NCBI RefSeq assembly: GCF_034263275.1
Contig: NZ_CP139559.1
Location: 7,006,001 to 7,070,000, forward strand
Reading direction: 5' to 3'
DNA from: Mucilaginibacter sp. cycad4
Lineage (GTDB): Bacteria; Bacteroidota; Bacteroidia; Sphingobacteriales; Sphingobacteriaceae
Length of the DNA: 64,000 nt
Under the pieces are notes generated by a model. That model was not told the DNA's origin. It did no database searches and saw only the letters and a list, made by a program, of their open reading frames with translations. This document shows positions 50,236-58,863 of this stretch, piece by piece; within the stretch, counting starts at the first letter, position 1, and every line of letters starts with the position of its first letter. Position numbers and translations under genes: made by a program.

Positions 50236-51570
50236 TTAATTTTTATCCCAGTTTATCTTGCGCGAAAAATACATCAACACCGCTATAATGATAAAGAGGG
50301 CGATACTGCCAACCATTAAGGCAAGGTCCTCCAGTTGAATGATCACAAAGATGAAAGCGTAAAACACAGCTAAAATAAAGGCGAATAACATGGCTGCCTT
50401 TCCGTTTTTTAACAGTGATGATATAAATACGGATATGAGCGCTATGGTTGATACAGAGGCTATCAGGTAAGCGACATTATATCCAACCTGTTCTGAAAAC
50501 GACAGCAGCAGCGTATAATAAATAACCATAGCCGTGCCAATAAGTATGTAGTTGAACATATGTATGGGCTGCTTACGGATAACTTCGGTTAAAAACAAGG
50601 AGATGAAAGTAAGGAGGATGATAAATATGGCATACTTGCTGGTGCGCATGGTTTTCTGGTACTGATCAACCGGTAGGCGAAGTTTTACACCAAAAGTGGC
50701 CTCTTCCAGTTTTTTATCGTTATCCAATGTTTTTTGCTGACCGGTCCACTGTTGCGGAAAGGGGCGGTTGTAATACATCATGCGCCAGCTGGCGCTAAAG
50801 CCGCCTTTATCAACTTTAGGATCATCGGGAAGGAAATTGCCATCAAAGCTCGGGCTGCTCCAGTTGCCATTTACGCGCACATCGGTAGTTTTACCAAGTT
50901 GTAAAAAGCTTAATCCTTCACTGCCTTTCAGATCAAGCGTGTAATCAAATGGGATCTCGTTATTGTTTATTGCTGAAAGATCAACTGCGGCCTGCAAACC
51001 ATTGCCAAACACAGATTCAAACGAAGGTTCGGCGCTAAATGTGGGTTGAGTTGTTTTTATGACCGGGTTACTTTTCAAACCTTTCAAATCGCTCACACTA
51101 AATTCAAACCTGGCTTTGTTTAAAAGAAGCTGATTTATATTTATACCGAGTGAGGAGAGATCAAGTTTGGCAAAATTACCGCTTACTTTTACCTGTGTAT
51201 TATACACCGCCACATCAAAAATGCCACGGTGCCGAAGCTGTGTTGTAAGGCCCGCCTTAATGTGCAGGTTATCGGGCAGTATGTACAGGTTTTCTATAGG
51301 CGCCTGCTTAGCAGTGTCGGTCATATTTATTCCTTTTTTATAAGGGATAACCAATATTGGGCCCTTGATGATCTGGCTGGCCGACCAGTTATCTGATACC
51401 TCTTTGGCCGTTTCACCCTGTCTGACTGCACGTTCGGTTACCAGGTTTTGGATGAAGGCCGAAGGAATTAGCAGTAAAAGCGCTAAGATGCCTATGAAGA
51501 TTAATTTAAATGTTGCCGACTCCCTGAGCCAGCCTAATGTTGTTTGTTTTGGAAATTGTTCCTCTATCAT
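50236..51570 (-). CDS. creD: Inner-membrane protein CreD
   Basis: 444 residues. N-terminal membrane helix near 24-44 (LIFIGILALLLLIPSAFIQNL), a large periplasmic domain (about 45-310), then five helices at the C-terminus. Motifs of CreD: DNWSASQIIKGPILVIPY near 60-78, LQLGKTTDV, and SFSASWRMMYYNRPFPQQW. CreD affects envelope stress and beta-lactam response in other bacteria; the mechanism is unknown. Preceded by two operators (51585-51606, 51656-51677). The usual neighbouring wHTH regulator is not in this window. Confidence 0.9.
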   Translation of the reverse strand: MIEEQFPKQTTLGWLRESATFKLIFIGILALLLLIPSAFIQNLVTERAVRQGETAKEVSDNWSASQIIKGPILVIPYKKGINMTDTAKQAPIENLYILPDNLHIKAGLTTQLRHRGIFDVAVYNTQVKVSGNFAKLDLSSLGININQLLLNKARFEFSVSDLKGLKSNPVIKTTQPTFSAEPSFESVFGNGLQAAVDLSAINNNEIPFDYTLDLKGSEGLSFLQLGKTTDVRVNGNWSSPSFDGNFLPDDPKVDKGGFSASWRMMYYNRPFPQQWTGQQKTLDNDKKLEEATFGVKLRLPVDQYQKTMRTSKYAIFIILLTFISLFLTEVIRKQPIHMFNYILIGTAMVIYYTLLLSFSEQVGYNVAYLIASVSTIALISVFISSLLKNGKAAMLFAFILAVFYAFIFVIIQLEDLALMVGSIALFIIIAVLMYFSRKINWDKN

Positions 51571-51584
51571 GATTGTTTAGATAT

Positions 51585-51606
51585 AAAGTACTTTGCATCT
51601 CAAAGT
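51585..51606. promoter_or_regulatory. Operator 1 upstream of creD
   Basis: AAAGTACTTTGCATCTCAAAGT, centred on the inverted core ACTTTG-N5-CAAAGT. It lies 15 bases before the creD ATG (stop of leader). The pair of identical half-sites fits a dimeric winged-helix repressor. Confidence 0.7.
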
Positions 51607-51655
51607 TTATGATTAAAAAGAAGGGCTTTTGCTAAGCCTATGACAAAGATAGTGT

Positions 51656-51677
51656 AAAGTACTTTGTATTTCAAAGT
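51656..51677. promoter_or_regulatory. Operator 2 upstream of creD
   Basis: A second 22-base copy differing at two bases from operator 1, again ACTTTG-N5-CAAAGT. The two start 71 bases apart, roughly seven helical turns, which permits cooperative binding or looping. Confidence 0.7.
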
Positions 51678-51751
51678 AAATTAAAAATAATTAGAACACG
51701 AGAGCATGTTTCAATACATGGCGTTGTTTGAATTTTTATATTTATATCATA

Positions 51752-52144
51752 ATGGAAAAAGAAAAGCAAATTTATGGCTGGATAATAGCAGGATTACGCC
51801 AGTCGCCAAAATGGCTTTCTGAAATATTTTATTTTGATAGGAGGGATGAGCAGTTTTTCTCTATTCTTGTAACAGACTATTTTTTGTTTAATGAGGATTT
51901 ATCACCTGCTGATGACGTTCAATGTACTTATTCAGAAAACACGATTGAGCTTCTTGCCGATCGACTGAGGAGAATGCACGACGAAGATGACAATAGTATC
52001 ATTGCCTTGCCAAGGTATGGTGAAGGGTTAGATGATTATCAACAAAAAGCCGATTCGTTTTTAAACCTCAATGCGATTAATTTAGAAAAAGCTACAATAT
52101 GGGATATTGAAGAGTCGGGTTCAATTAATATTAAGATAACCTGA
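51752..52144 (+). CDS. Orphan acidic protein, unknown function
   Basis: 130 residues from ATG 51752 (MEKEKQIYGWIIAGL). A preceding run of codons 51728-51751 is less likely coding. No signal or membrane segment. A compact alpha/beta impression (KWLSEIFYFDRRDEQFFSILVTDYFLF) with acidic C-terminal half. AT-rich relative to neighbours, and standing alone between divergent and convergent genes. I do not recognise the family. Confidence 0.55.
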   Translation: MEKEKQIYGWIIAGLRQSPKWLSEIFYFDRRDEQFFSILVTDYFLFNEDLSPADDVQCTYSENTIELLADRLRRMHDEDDNSIIALPRYGEGLDDYQQKADSFLNLNAINLEKATIWDIEESGSINIKIT

Positions 52145-52726
52145 TTAAACCGAGACCGCGGCCTTAACCAAATAAGGCAAAATCTCTTTCTGAAACGAAA
52201 CAAAATTTTTCCGTACGTCCGAATCACTTACTGAAGTAAAGGCAAAACTAAACACAATGCTTTTGCTGCATTTGATCAGGAAGCGTAAGCGCTGCTGGTA
52301 AGTTTCATGCTTGCGGATGCCGGGCAACTGGATAAATGATGCCATAAGCAGTTCTTCCAGTTCGTTAGAGAGGTTTTTTAAAAAATCCTGGGAGTTGGTT
52401 GATTCGCGGATAAAGTCCCAGCCAATGAACTCATTACAAACAGTGTAGGAGAGGCGGCAGGTTTTCATGATGAGGTTATTGAGATAAACCTCTTCATCAA
52501 TATCGTTCCAATTGCTTTGTACCAGGTCGTCAACGCTGGCTTTGATGTAGTCCATCAGCAAAACGTGTAATATGGCTTCTTTGCTGTCGAAGTATTTATA
52601 GATGGTTGCCTTGGCGATTTTTGCCTTTTTGGCAATCTCATTAACACTGGTTTTATGGTACCCGAATTTGCGGAAAAGTTCCTGTGCTGCCCGCTTAATG
52701 CTATCTTTTATTTTATCGGCTTCCAT
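52145..52726 (-). CDS. TetR/AcrR-family transcriptional regulator
   Basis: 193 residues. N-terminal HTH at about 8-55: AAQELFRKFGYHKTSVNEIAKKAKIAKATIYKYFDSKEAIL with the classic YKYFxSKE end. The ligand-binding domain is unspecific and helical. It starts with a one-base overlap (TAATG) with the Rieske-like gene, so it is the last gene of the toxin-antitoxin/pheS operon. Its target is unknown. Confidence 0.92.
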   Translation of the reverse strand: MEADKIKDSIKRAAQELFRKFGYHKTSVNEIAKKAKIAKATIYKYFDSKEAILHVLLMDYIKASVDDLVQSNWNDIDEEVYLNNLIMKTCRLSYTVCNEFIGWDFIRESTNSQDFLKNLSNELEELLMASFIQLPGIRKHETYQQRLRFLIKCSKSIVFSFAFTSVSDSDVRKNFVSFQKEILPYLVKAAVSV

Positions 52727-53139
52727 TAATTAGTTACTTGAATTTCAAATTGGGTAACAGCTACCCTATAGGTTCTTAATGCCTTTGTGGCCGGGGCTTT
52801 TACCGGTGTGCCATCTTCAAGGCTAAACTTAGATCCGCTGCAGGGGTCCGTCACTGTAAAGCCTGTATTGTCAATAGTCACCGCGCATTTTTTTTCAGGC
52901 TGATAACTACTGCACCTGTCATAAGCTGCATAAGTGCCGTTCACTTTGCGGTAAATGATCAGTCCGGCAACGCCATAGCCGTTAATTGCCACCGCGCCGC
53001 CCGAAACGTTAAGCGGGCTTAATGCAGGCGTGCCCAATGCCGCCTGAAAATTAACAGGTACGCTCGGTACATTATCAGTTGCTTTTCCGCACGAAAAGCA
53101 ACTGATACTTACCAATATCATGAACAGCAGTTTCCTCAT
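52726..53139 (-). CDS. Rieske-fold-like lipoprotein lacking histidine ligands
   Basis: 137 residues. Lipoprotein signal with SCFSCGKATDN (Cys17). The domain has the order of a Rieske fold: YAAYDRCSSYQPEKKCAV where a Cys-x-His would be, and TDPCSGSKFSLEDG where Cys-x-x-His would be, then KALRTYRVAV. The first box reads CSS and the second CSGSKF, so the two His ligands of [2Fe-2S] binding are absent. Four Cys remain. It may be a disulfide-stabilised, cluster-free relative. Overlaps pheS by 4 bases. Confidence 0.72.
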   Translation of the reverse strand: MRKLLFMILVSISCFSCGKATDNVPSVPVNFQAALGTPALSPLNVSGGAVAINGYGVAGLIIYRKVNGTYAAYDRCSSYQPEKKCAVTIDNTGFTVTDPCSGSKFSLEDGTPVKAPATKALRTYRVAVTQFEIQVTN

Positions 53140-54170
53140 AACATTTCAGTTTGGAACTGTTTAAGGAAACGCACATCGTTTTCTGAGAACAGGCGCAGGT
53201 CGCGGATCACGTATTTAAGATTGGCAATCCGCTCCATACCCATACCAAAGGCAAAGCCTGTATATTTTTTACTGTCGATACCGCAGTTTTCCAACACGTT
53301 AGGATCAACCATGCCGCAGCCTAAAATTTCTACCCAGCCGCTGTGCTTACACATGTTACAACCGGCACCACCGCAAATGGTGCATGAAATATCCATCTCG
53401 GCCGATGGCTCCGTGAACGGGAAGTATGACGGGCGGAAACGCACCCTTGTACCTTCGCCATAAAGCTCCTGAACGAAGTGGTAAAGGGTTTGCTTCAGAT
53501 CGGAGAAAGATACATTCTCGTCAACATATAAACCTTCAACCTGGTGGAAAAAGCAATGCGCACGGGCCGAAATAGCCTCGTTGCGATAAACCCTGCCCGG
53601 CATAATGGCGCGGAACGGCGGTTTGCCTGCTTCCATCATTCGTACCTGTACCGATGAGGTGTGGGTACGCAGGGCAATATCATCCTTGCCGTTATTCTTT
53701 TTGATGAAGAAGGTATCCTGCATATCCCGGGCCGGGTGCTCTTCGGGAAAGTTCAGGGCCGAGAAGTTATGCCAATCGTCTTCAATTTCCGGGCCTTCAG
53801 CAACAACGAAACCTAAACGCTTAAAAATATCGATGATCTCGTTACGAACCAACGACAGCGGATGGCGTGAGCCTACAGTAAAACCATCACCGGGCAAAGT
53901 AAGGTCAAGATCATTGCCTTTGCTTTGAGTATCTGCGCCAACATTTTCCTTTAGTTCGTTGTACTTAGCTTCAGCCAGTTGTTTAAACTCATTAAGTACT
54001 TTACCAAAGGTGCGTTTCTCTTCCGGGCTAACGCTTTTAAACTGCTCAAACAGGTCTTTAATGATACCCTTGGTGCCTAAAAACTTAATACGGAACGCTT
54101 CCAGTTCATCTGCGTTGGCAGGTGAAAAGGCATTGATCTCGGCGGTATATTGGTCTATCTGAGCTTGCAT
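53136..54170 (-). CDS. pheS: Phenylalanyl-tRNA synthetase alpha subunit
   Basis: 344 residues. With PheT it charges tRNA-Phe. N-terminal coiled coil (1-85), then the catalytic core: class II motif 2 region FRAIMPGRVYRNEAISARAHCFFHQVEG, and motif 3 GMGMERIANLKYVIRDLR. TRPSYFPFTEPSAEMDI (partial) is characteristic, as are CTICGGAGCNMCKHSGW, a zinc-like Cys loop. The start shares one base with the stop of the PIN toxin gene. pheT is not in this window. Confidence 0.96.
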   Translation of the reverse strand: MQAQIDQYTAEINAFSPANADELEAFRIKFLGTKGIIKDLFEQFKSVSPEEKRTFGKVLNEFKQLAEAKYNELKENVGADTQSKGNDLDLTLPGDGFTVGSRHPLSLVRNEIIDIFKRLGFVVAEGPEIEDDWHNFSALNFPEEHPARDMQDTFFIKKNNGKDDIALRTHTSSVQVRMMEAGKPPFRAIMPGRVYRNEAISARAHCFFHQVEGLYVDENVSFSDLKQTLYHFVQELYGEGTRVRFRPSYFPFTEPSAEMDISCTICGGAGCNMCKHSGWVEILGCGMVDPNVLENCGIDSKKYTGFAFGMGMERIANLKYVIRDLRLFSENDVRFLKQFQTEML

Positions 54171-54580
54171 TATAATGTATTTAAAAATTGTTCGGCTGTT
54201 AAAACCGGTATTGTTGAGTTTTTATAGTCTTTTATATTTCGGGTGATAATTAGATCTACTCCCGCATTTTTGGCGGCAAAATATTGAACGGCATCTTCAA
54301 AATCTTTAAAGTCCGAAGCTATCGCATCATTTATAGTTGTGGCGTCTTCGCCTAATACCCGTAGCTGTTTCGACAGTAATTTTATAGCTTCGATCGCGGT
54401 TTCTGCTCCTAAGTATTTCTTTGTAAAGTAGTGAACATTAATGAGGGTATGTACCGCTGTGCAAAAATTATATCCGCTACCTATGGATAACGATAGAATT
54501 TGTGCAGATGCGCTATAAAAGGTCGGCCTATTTAAAATAACGTCAAGCAAAACATCTGAGTCAATAAAGGCCAATTTCAT
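54170..54580 (-). CDS. PIN-domain toxin (VapC-like)
   Basis: 136 residues. PIN ribonuclease fold: AFIDSDVLLDVIL with Asp7 and Asp9, DFKDFEDAVQYFAA (Asp near 90-97) and VDLIITRNIKDY with the last Asp. The Glu usual in the second helix (SxxTxxE) is not obvious: the region reads CTAVHTLINVHYF. PIN toxins cut tRNA, rRNA or mRNA. Overlaps the antitoxin by 4 bases and pheS by 1. Confidence 0.85.
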   Translation of the reverse strand: MKLAFIDSDVLLDVILNRPTFYSASAQILSLSIGSGYNFCTAVHTLINVHYFTKKYLGAETAIEAIKLLSKQLRVLGEDATTINDAIASDFKDFEDAVQYFAAKNAGVDLIITRNIKDYKNSTIPVLTAEQFLNTL

Positions 54581-54849
54581 AAGCCGTATTTTTCATCAAG
54601 ATGTTTATGGTACTCTGCTTTGGCGTCAAAGTCAGGAGTTGGCGTTTTTGATAATGTTAGTTTTTTTACCCAATCCCCTATTTCTACAATTTTTACATTT
54701 GCCTTAGGCTCGTCAATAGCAGTAGCGCTGGTTGTAACCCTTTTTAAATAACGTTCAATTAACTTGGACAGATTGGTATGCGTTTTATCGGCATAAAGCT
54801 CTGCCTGTTTTAAAACATCCGGTTCAATATCCAAAATCAGCTTTGCCAT
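54577..54849 (-). CDS. DUF6364-type antitoxin
   Basis: 90 residues. Starts AKLILDIEPDVLKQAELYADKTHTNLSKLIERYL, a ribbon-helix-helix DNA-binding domain as seen in antitoxins of PIN toxins. The C-terminus (FDAKAEYHKHLDEKYGL) is charged and probably binds the toxin. First gene of the operon, which fits autoregulation of a type II toxin-antitoxin pair. Confidence 0.82.
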   Translation of the reverse strand: MAKLILDIEPDVLKQAELYADKTHTNLSKLIERYLKRVTTSATAIDEPKANVKIVEIGDWVKKLTLSKTPTPDFDAKAEYHKHLDEKYGL

Positions 54850-54869
54850 AACTTTTAACTGTTAATGTA

Positions 54870-54877
54870 CAAATTTA
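54870..54877 (-). promoter_or_regulatory. -7 box of the antitoxin-toxin-pheS operon
   Basis: Minus strand TAAATTTG, 21 bases before the antitoxin ATG at 54849, giving a leader of about 14 bases. No standard -33. It would drive the toxin, pheS, Rieske-like and tetR genes. Confidence 0.45.
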
Positions 54878-54889
54878 AGACAATTTACT

Positions 54890-56080
54890 TTATTTTAATA
54901 CTCCCAGCTCCTTACCAACCTTAGTAAACGCTGCAATAGCTTTATCCAAATGGTGCAAATCATGCGCTGCCGAGATCTGTACCCTGATCCTTGCTTTGCC
55001 TTGCGGTACTACCGGGTAGTAAAAACCGATCACATAAATCCCTTCATCAAGCATTTTAGCGGCAAACTCCTGGGCCAGCTTGGCATCATACAACATAACC
55101 GGGACTATAGGATGTACGCCGGGTTTAATATCAAAACCTGCTTCCGTCATTTTTTGACGGAAATATTGCGTATTACTTTCCAGTTTATCGCGCAGCTCGG
55201 TGGTTTCGCTCAGCATATCCAGCACTGCAATAGAAGCTCCTGTAATGGCCGGGGCCAAAGTATTCGAGAAAAGGTATGGGCGTGAACGCTGGCGCAGCAT
55301 GTCAATAATTTCTTTACGGCCCGATGTAAAACCGCCCGACGCGCCACCCAGAGCTTTGCCTAATGTACCGGTGATGATATCAATCCTGCCCATAACGTTG
55401 TGGTGCTCATGCGTACCGCGACCGCTTTTGCCCATAAAGCCGGAGCAATGGCTCTCATCTATCATGACCAGCGCGCTGTATTTATCAGCCAGATCACAGA
55501 TCTTATCTAACTGGGCAATGGTGCCGTCCATACTGAAAGCACCATCGGTTACAATAATCCGGTGGCGTAGTTCCTGTGTAGCTTTTAGTTTTTCTTCCAG
55601 GTCGGCCATGTCATCGTGCTTGTAACGGTAGCGCTGGGCTTTGCAAAGGCGCACACCGTCAATGATCGATGCATGGTTCAGTTCGTCAGAAATTATAGCG
55701 TCCTGGTCGTTGAACAAAGGTTCAAACACTCCGCCGTTGGCATCAAATGCCGCAGCGTAAAGTATGGTATCTTCAGTGCCTAAAAATTCGGCTATCTTTT
55801 TTTCAAGCTCTTTATGTATGTCCTGTGTACCACATATAAACCGTACAGATGATAAGCCGTAACCATGGGTATCCATGGCATCTTTAGCCGCCTGGATCAC
55901 TTTGGCATTGCCAGATAAGCCAAGGTAGTTATTGGCGCAAAAGTTAATTACTTCGGCACCGCTTTGTACAGTGATATCGGCGCCCTGGGGCGAAGTAATG
56001 ATCCGTTCCCTTTTATATAACCCTGCGTTTTCAATTTCGGTTAGTTCCTGCTGTAAAACCGGCTTTAGTGTATTGTACAT
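54890..56080 (-). CDS. kbl: 2-amino-3-ketobutyrate CoA ligase / glycine C-acetyltransferase
   Basis: 396 residues. PLP enzyme of threonine degradation: 2-amino-3-ketobutyrate + CoA to glycine + acetyl-CoA. Motifs: NFCANNYLGLSGN, SSVRFICGTQDIHKELE, DDELNHASIIDG-like SDELNHASIIDG, MIDESHCSGFMGKSGRGTHEH and the PLP lysine in TLGKALGGASGGF. Full length. No tdh gene nearby. Confidence 0.94.
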   Translation of the reverse strand: MYNTLKPVLQQELTEIENAGLYKRERIITSPQGADITVQSGAEVINFCANNYLGLSGNAKVIQAAKDAMDTHGYGLSSVRFICGTQDIHKELEKKIAEFLGTEDTILYAAAFDANGGVFEPLFNDQDAIISDELNHASIIDGVRLCKAQRYRYKHDDMADLEEKLKATQELRHRIIVTDGAFSMDGTIAQLDKICDLADKYSALVMIDESHCSGFMGKSGRGTHEHHNVMGRIDIITGTLGKALGGASGGFTSGRKEIIDMLRQRSRPYLFSNTLAPAITGASIAVLDMLSETTELRDKLESNTQYFRQKMTEAGFDIKPGVHPIVPVMLYDAKLAQEFAAKMLDEGIYVIGFYYPVVPQGKARIRVQISAAHDLHHLDKAIAAFTKVGKELGVLK

Positions 56081-56102
56081 AGCGTGCGTGTTTTAAAGGG
56101 TA

Positions 56103-56110
56103 CAAAATTA
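56103..56110 (-). promoter_or_regulatory. Putative -7 box for kbl
   Basis: Minus strand TAATTTTG, 23 bases before the ATG. No -33 seen. Confidence 0.4.
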
Positions 56111-56210
56111 AGCATTCGCAGGCATTTGATAGGGGTTATTAAACCTTAAATAATTATTAAGTGAATAATAAAACATTTTTAAGCTCTAAAGTATTACGCA
56201 TAAGTAACAT

Positions 56211-58691
56211 ATGAGAAAATACATACTACTATTGACCATTGCTTTAAGCGTAATAACAGCCTCCGCACAGCAATCGCTTTTGACAAGAAAAATAGCCGAT
56301 AAGAATGGACAGGCCATTCCTTTTGTTTCTATTTATATCCGTAATTCCACCTATGGTACAACCGCCAACGAAAACGGAATTTACCAGTTCAAACTTGCTC
56401 CCGGCACCTATAACGTCATATATCGCTATGTTGGATATACTGAAAAGATAGAGCAGGTAGCCATAACAGATCAGGATCAGGAACATAACGTACAAATGGA
56501 TGATGAAGTATTTGCCACCAACAGGGTAGCCGAAATTTATCGTAAAAACCGGGATGCGGCCGATACCATCATGAAGCAGGTGCTAAAAAAGCGGAAGTAT
56601 TATATTGAAGAGGCTGCGTCCTACTCATGCGCCGTTTATATTAAGGGGGTGCAAAAGTTGTTGAGTGTGCCCAAATCGTTGCTGGGGCAGGAGGTAAGGA
56701 AAACACTCGATCTGGATACTAACGGACGCGGTATCCTCTATCAGTCCGAATCATTATCCGAATATAATTTTCAAAAGCCCAACAAGGTGCGGGAGATTAC
56801 CATTGCTAACCGAATGGCCGGGCAGAACACGGCATTCGGCTACAAAAAAGCATCCGACCTGCAAGCCAATTTTTACCAGAATGTATTTATCATAAACGGA
56901 TTGGCCTCCCGGGGCTTTGTATCGCCGGTTGCGTCATATGGTCCCAGATTTTATAATTACAAATTGTTAGGGACTTCGGTTGAAAATGGCCATACCATTC
57001 ATAAGATCCAGGTAATTCCGAAGCGCGGGCATGGCCAGTATTTTCAAGGTGACATTTATATTGTTGACGGCGACTGGCGCATTTACAGCGTTGACCTGTT
57101 TATTGAAAATAAAACAAGCAACCTTAACCTGGTTGATACTTTAAAGATCAGGCAGCAATACGTAGCCATAACTGATAGCGTATGGATGCCTGCATCAACC
57201 CAATATAACTTTAAAGGTGCCGTTTTCGGGTTTAAATTTGGTGGTTATTACGCCGCTGTTTACAATAACTATAAAATCAACCCAACTTTTCCTGATGGCT
57301 TTTTTACCGGGGAGATTTTAAAAATTGATACCGTGGCCAATAGCAAAAAGCCCGGTTACTGGGCCAATGCACGACCGATCCCTTTAACTGCTTCTGAGGA
57401 TCGTGATTACAGGAAAAAAGATGCTTTTGAAGAATATAAAAAAACGGATACTTACCTGGATTCGCTTCAGCATCATAAAAACCATATCAACTATCCGGGT
57501 TACCTGATTTTTGGTTACGCCGCCAGCAATAAAAGCAACAGGGATTCATTGTATATTTTCCCGTTTATACAAACTTTTTATTACAACACGGTTGAGGGGT
57601 TTGGGATTAACGCTAAGGTAAGTTATATCCGTACTATTGATGATTTTCATTCTTTAACGGTTACGCCGGCTGTTCGCTATGGTTTCTCCAATAAGATCTT
57701 CAGCGCCAACATGGGCTTTGAGTATAAGAATGATCCGTTCCATAACGCTAAGTTTTACGCTGATTTTGGCAGCGATGTACTCGATCTTAATAATGTTGGC
57801 ACACGTTCATTATATTTCAATACGCTGAGTACGCTCCTGAGCGAAAACAACTACGTTAAATATTACCGCAGTCATTATGGTGATTTTGGCTACCAGCGCG
57901 AAATATTGAATGGCGTTTTTTTAAAAGGCGGGTTGTCGTATTCAAGTCGTTCGCAGTTGTACAATACGTCGTTTAGCAAGATAAAAGATAATAAGGATCG
58001 TGAGTTTACTTCAAACAACCCGTTGGCCCCTCCGGGCACCCCGGCTAATGACCACTCTTTTTTGTTTCCGGATAACCAGGCTTTGGTATTTAACGCATCG
58101 GCCACCTTTACTTTCGACCAGCGGTACGAAACCCGGCCCACCGGCAAATTTAACCTGCCCTCAAAATATCCAACGTTAACGGTAAACTATCGCAAGGGGT
58201 TTAAAAACATCATTGGCTCGGATGTAGATTATGATTTTGCTTCTGTGGATCTTTCACAAGACCATATCCGCGTAGGGCTTACCGGCTATTCATCCTTTAA
58301 ACTATCAGGCGGCGGTTTTTTCAATAACAATACGCTGTATTACATGGATTATAACCACTTTTTAGGTAACCAGGGTACCACTTTCGACCCTACCTATGTG
58401 GGCAGCTTTCACTTCCTGCCGTTTTATACCTACAGTACCAACGGCGCTTTTTTAGAAGCGCATTACCAGCATAACTTTGCCGGGTCGATATTTAACCATA
58501 TTCCGCTGTTACGGAAATTTAAGCTCGAAGAGATTATCGGGGCCAATTATCTCACCACAAAAAACAACCGAAACTACCGCGAGTTTTATGTAGGCATCCA
58601 GCGCCTCATTTTCCGGGTTGACTATGGTATTTCCTACGCAGGCGATAAAAAGTACATTCAGGGCTTCAGGATCTTTTACGGAATAAGGTAG
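56211..58691 (+). CDS. DUF5686 / carboxypeptidase-regulatory-like outer-membrane protein
   Basis: 826 residues. Signal peptide 1-19 (ITASAQQ), CarboxypepD_reg-like domain at about 22-100 (IADKNGQAIPFVSIYIRNSTYG ... GTYNVIYRYVGYTEKI), then a DUF5686-like body with barrel-type strands (RYGFSNKIFSANMGFEYK, LRKFKLEEIIGANYL), and an end GFRIFYGIR. Probably an outer-membrane assembly or binding protein. It stands alone; function unknown. Confidence 0.85.
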   Translation: MRKYILLLTIALSVITASAQQSLLTRKIADKNGQAIPFVSIYIRNSTYGTTANENGIYQFKLAPGTYNVIYRYVGYTEKIEQVAITDQDQEHNVQMDDEVFATNRVAEIYRKNRDAADTIMKQVLKKRKYYIEEAASYSCAVYIKGVQKLLSVPKSLLGQEVRKTLDLDTNGRGILYQSESLSEYNFQKPNKVREITIANRMAGQNTAFGYKKASDLQANFYQNVFIINGLASRGFVSPVASYGPRFYNYKLLGTSVENGHTIHKIQVIPKRGHGQYFQGDIYIVDGDWRIYSVDLFIENKTSNLNLVDTLKIRQQYVAITDSVWMPASTQYNFKGAVFGFKFGGYYAAVYNNYKINPTFPDGFFTGEILKIDTVANSKKPGYWANARPIPLTASEDRDYRKKDAFEEYKKTDTYLDSLQHHKNHINYPGYLIFGYAASNKSNRDSLYIFPFIQTFYYNTVEGFGINAKVSYIRTIDDFHSLTVTPAVRYGFSNKIFSANMGFEYKNDPFHNAKFYADFGSDVLDLNNVGTRSLYFNTLSTLLSENNYVKYYRSHYGDFGYQREILNGVFLKGGLSYSSRSQLYNTSFSKIKDNKDREFTSNNPLAPPGTPANDHSFLFPDNQALVFNASATFTFDQRYETRPTGKFNLPSKYPTLTVNYRKGFKNIIGSDVDYDFASVDLSQDHIRVGLTGYSSFKLSGGGFFNNNTLYYMDYNHFLGNQGTTFDPTYVGSFHFLPFYTYSTNGAFLEAHYQHNFAGSIFNHIPLLRKFKLEEIIGANYLTTKNNRNYREFYVGIQRLIFRVDYGISYAGDKKYIQGFRIFYGIR

Positions 58692-58696
58692 GGGAG

Positions 58697-58799
58697 AGTC
58701 CGGAAGTCGGAAAGTCCGCATAAGTCCGAAAGTTTTTTTCTCGTGATTTTAATGATTGATCTTTTTCTTACGGACTTTCGGACTTCAGACTTTCGGACT
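58697..58799. repeat. Palindromic repeat R5
   Basis: Left arm 58697-58732 (GTCCGGAAGTCGGAAAGTCC, GCATAAGTCCGAAAG) and right arm 58767-58799 (CTTACGGACTTTCGGACTTC, AGACTTTCGGACT) pair with a few gaps. Each arm holds two or three copies of the GTCCGAAAG unit. It separates the DUF5686 gene from trhO. Confidence 0.75.
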
Positions 58800-58813
58800 A
58801 CGAACAAAGTTCG

Positions 58814-58821
58814 TATCTTTG
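58814..58821 (+). promoter_or_regulatory. -7 box for trhO
   Basis: TATCTTTG, 42 bases before the ATG at 58864. It directly follows the R5 right arm. No clear -33. Confidence 0.5.
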
Positions 58822-58863
58822 CCGCGCTCATTTAACACTGTTTGCAGCAGTATCAATGATTTT

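Noticed and set aside
58756..58863. Earlier start for trhO
   Set aside because: Its first codons are in repeat R5 and the -7 box; the conserved domain starts at 58864.
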